Of a stretch of DNA of 8,498 nt, positions 6,962-8,498 are shown one piece after another; the stretch's first letter is position 1; every line of letters starts with the position of its first letter. Made by a program: the position numbers and the translations under genes. The stretch spans positions 1-8,498 of the forward strand of contig CAMLOF010000124.1 of NCBI GenBank assembly GCA_946481585.1. Direction: 5' to 3'. The notes beneath the pieces were generated by a model. That model had not been told where the DNA came from, made no database searches, and worked only from the letters and a program-made list of their open reading frames with translations. Source of the stretch: an uncultured Macromonas sp. (GTDB taxonomy: Bacteria; Pseudomonadota; Gammaproteobacteria; Burkholderiales; Burkholderiaceae).

Positions 6962-8005
6962 ATGCCTCACACCCACAAGATCACTCCCCAGGAAGCCCTG
7001 CAGCGCACCATCGAGCACCGCGAAATCTTCCACGACGAGATGCTGCACCTCATGCGCCTGATCATGGGTGGCGAGATGTCCCCCGTGATGATGGCGGCGC
7101 TCATCACCGGCTTGCGTGTGAAGAAGGAAACCATCGGCGAGATCACGGCCGCCGCCCAAGTGATGCGCGAGTTCTCCACCAAGGTGGAAGTGTCTGACCG
7201 CACGCACATGGTGGACATCGTGGGCACGGGCGGCGACGGCTCGCACACCTTCAACATCTCCACCTGCTCCATGTTCGTGGCCGCGGCGGCAGGTGCCAAG
7301 GTCAGCAAACACGGTGGGCGCAGCGTGTCCAGCAAGTCCGGTAGCGCCGATGTGCTCGAGAACCTTGGCGTCAACATCAACCTCAAGCCCGAAGCCATCG
7401 CCGAATGCATTCGCCGTGTCGGCATCGGCTTCATGTTTGCGCCCAACCACCACCCTGCCATGAAGAACGTGGCACCGGTGCGCAAGGAGTTGGGCATCAA
7501 GACCATCTTCAACATCCTCGGCCCCCTCACCAACCCGGCAGGCGCGCCCAACATCCTCATGGGGGTGTTCCACGCCGACCTGGTCGGCATCCAGGTGCGT
7601 GCACTGCAGCGCCTGGGCGCGGAGCATGCGTTGGTCGTCTACGGCAAGGACGGCATGGATGAAGTCAGCCTCGGGGCGGGCACCCTGGTGGGGGAACTGA
7701 AAAACGGCCAGGTCGAAGAGTACGAGATCCACCCAGAAGATTTCGGTTTCACCATGGCCAGCAACCGCAGCCTCAAGGTCGAAACACCCGAGCAATCCCG
7801 CACCATGTTGATGGGCGTGCTCGACGACGAGCCGGGCGCCGCCCGTGACATCGTGTTGCTCAACGCCGGTGTGGCGCTCTACGCCGCCAACGTGGCCGAA
7901 AGCATGGAAGCGGGCATCGCCCTGGCGCGCCAGGCACTGTCCAGCGGTGCGGCCAAGGCCAAGCTCGACCAACTCGTCAGCGTGGCCCACGAACTGTCGG
8001 CCTGA
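6962..8005 (+). CDS. trpD: TrpD, anthranilate phosphoribosyltransferase
   Basis: Transfers the phosphoribosyl group of PRPP to anthranilate, the second tryptophan step. The 347 residues match the family's usual length and form a free-standing TrpD, not fused to TrpG as in enterics. The PRPP-binding glycine loop [14 protein letters not shown] is at 88-101. The [18 protein letters not shown] block spans 116-133 (more often KHGNRAVSS in other bacteria, a conservative variant). GPLTNPA is at 187-193, and the metal-binding Asp233-Glu234 pair is within DGMDEVS. The start ATG has GGAG at 6951-6954 and lies 27 bases after the exporter stop. The stop is followed after 7 bases by a small membrane ORF and then trpC. 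Confidence 0.97.
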   Translation: MPHTHKITPQEALQRTIEHREIFHDEMLHLMRLIMGGEMSPVMMAALITGLRVKKETIGEITAAAQVMREFSTKVEVSDRTHMVDIVGTGGDGSHTFNISTCSMFVAAAAGAKVSKHGGRSVSSKSGSADVLENLGVNINLKPEAIAECIRRVGIGFMFAPNHHPAMKNVAPVRKELGIKTIFNILGPLTNPAGAPNILMGVFHADLVGIQVRALQRLGAEHALVVYGKDGMDEVSLGAGTLVGELKNGQVEEYEIHPEDFGFTMASNRSLKVETPEQSRTMLMGVLDDEPGAARDIVLLNAGVALYAANVAESMEAGIALARQALSSGAAKAKLDQLVSVAHELSA

Positions 8006-8012
8006 ACGCGCA

Positions 8013-8156
8013 ATGTGGCAAGACCCTGGCACCTGGATCGCGCTCGGCGTGTCCGTCGTGTTCGTCGTGGCTGGGCTGGTCATGCACCGCGTCTTCGTGC
8101 GCATACTCAAGAACGGCGTGCCACCCGCGCCGCAGGAAAAACACCAAGATGAGTGA
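8013..8156 (+). CDS. 47-residue single-pass membrane microprotein (unknown function)
   Basis: This small frame lies between trpD and trpC. The start is 7 bases after the trpD stop, and the last 8 bases overlap the trpC start. The product begins with a short polar segment containing two Trp and a Pro (residues 1-8), then one hydrophobic helix (about 9-25, mostly Val, Ala, Gly and Leu). A basic stretch with His, two Arg and Lys (25-33) follows, then a Pro-rich and charged tail. By the positive-inside rule the C-terminus would face the cytoplasm. The initiation region (GAACGCGCA) lacks a clear Shine-Dalgarno, so coupling from trpD is likely if it is translated. It fills the trpD-trpC gap almost exactly, which supports a real gene. 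I do not recognise a family. Confidence 0.62.
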   Translation: MWQDPGTWIALGVSVVFVVAGLVMHRVFVRILKNGVPPAPQEKHQDE

Positions 8157-8498
8157 CATCCTCAACAAGATCGTGGCCACCAAGCGTGAGGAAATCGCGC
8201 AGGCCCTCAAGGGCCGTTCGCTTGCCGACGTGCGCTACGACGCCGAAACCCGCGTTCTCACCCGAGATTTCGCAGGCGCCTTGCGCCGCCGCATCGATGC
8301 CGGGCAGCCCGCCGTCATCGCCGAGGTGAAGAAGGCCAGCCCGTCCAAAGGCGTGCTGCGCGAAAACTTCATTCCGGCCGACATTGCGCAGAGCTACGCC
8401 GAGCATGGCGCGGCCTGCCTTTCTGTGCTGACCGACCGCCAGTACTTCCAGGGCAGCCCCGACTACCTCAAACAGGCCCGCGCTTCGTGCGACCTGCC
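8149..8498 (+). CDS. trpC: TrpC, indole-3-glycerol phosphate synthase (N-terminal part; cut by window edge)
   Basis: Cyclises carboxyphenylamino-deoxyribulose phosphate to indole-3-glycerol phosphate, the fourth tryptophan step. About 116 residues are present. The N-terminal helix [14 protein letters not shown] leads into the first barrel strand [13 protein letters not shown], in which Glu59 and Lys61 match the family's catalytic Glu and Lys, and KASPSKG (62-68) is the phosphate and substrate motif. [14 protein letters not shown] from about 93 is also typical. The visible start contains no TrpF domain, and a fused one would be at the C-terminus, which is not visible. ATG 8149 overlaps the microprotein stop by 8 bases, with AGGA at 8134-8137 as a distant ribosome site. 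The remaining barrel lies beyond the right edge. Confidence 0.96.
   Translation, partial: MSDILNKIVATKREEIAQALKGRSLADVRYDAETRVLTRDFAGALRRRIDAGQPAVIAEVKKASPSKGVLRENFIPADIAQSYAEHGAACLSVLTDRQYFQGSPDYLKQARASCDL

Noticed and set aside
6956..8110. 384-codon minus-strand open frame opposite trpD
   Set aside because: Shadow of trpD. The sense frame has full TrpD motifs, and the antisense product is His/Val/Gly-rich without a domain.

Overview
The window is a compact, GC-rich piece of chromosome, most likely from a beta-proteobacterium of the order Burkholderiales, probably Comamonadaceae. This rests on the protein character (the TrpE N-terminus, TrpD and UvrA) and on a split trp operon that carries E, G, D and C together; in this group trpF, trpB and trpA usually lie elsewhere. 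The taxonomic call is from recognition, not from a database search.

Layout: positions 1-2765 hold most of uvrA on the minus strand, running off the left edge just after its last ABC signature and Walker B. A divergent intergenic region of about 330 bases (2766-3094) follows. From 3095 to the right edge everything reads on the plus strand as one tightly packed operon: trpE (TTG start), trpG, a low-specificity threonine aldolase, a LysE/RhtB-type amino-acid exporter, trpD, a 47-residue single-pass membrane microprotein, and the start of trpC. Gene junctions overlap by 4 bases (trpE/trpG and trpG/aldolase) or 8 bases (microprotein/trpC), which suggests translational coupling. No junction shows an obvious internal terminator.

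The enzymes turn chorismate into anthranilate (TrpE+TrpG), anthranilate into phosphoribosylanthranilate (TrpD), and, after TrpF acts elsewhere, close the indole ring (TrpC). The aldolase and exporter are not Trp-pathway steps; they deal with threonine/glycine and with efflux of an amino acid or related compound.

The most interesting part is the trpE leader. After a good sigma70-like promoter (2839-2868) comes a 30-codon reading frame with two Trp codons separated by one codon (2936-2944). It ends at a TGA beside a set of mutually exclusive GC-rich stems laid out as in a classical ribosome-mediated trp attenuator. The proposed terminator stem has no U-run, and a second set of alternative stems lies just upstream of the trpE ribosome binding site. 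This looks like an attenuator with an unconventional output (Rho-dependent or translational), and the predicted leader mRNA would be almost leaderless. This is inferred from sequence only.
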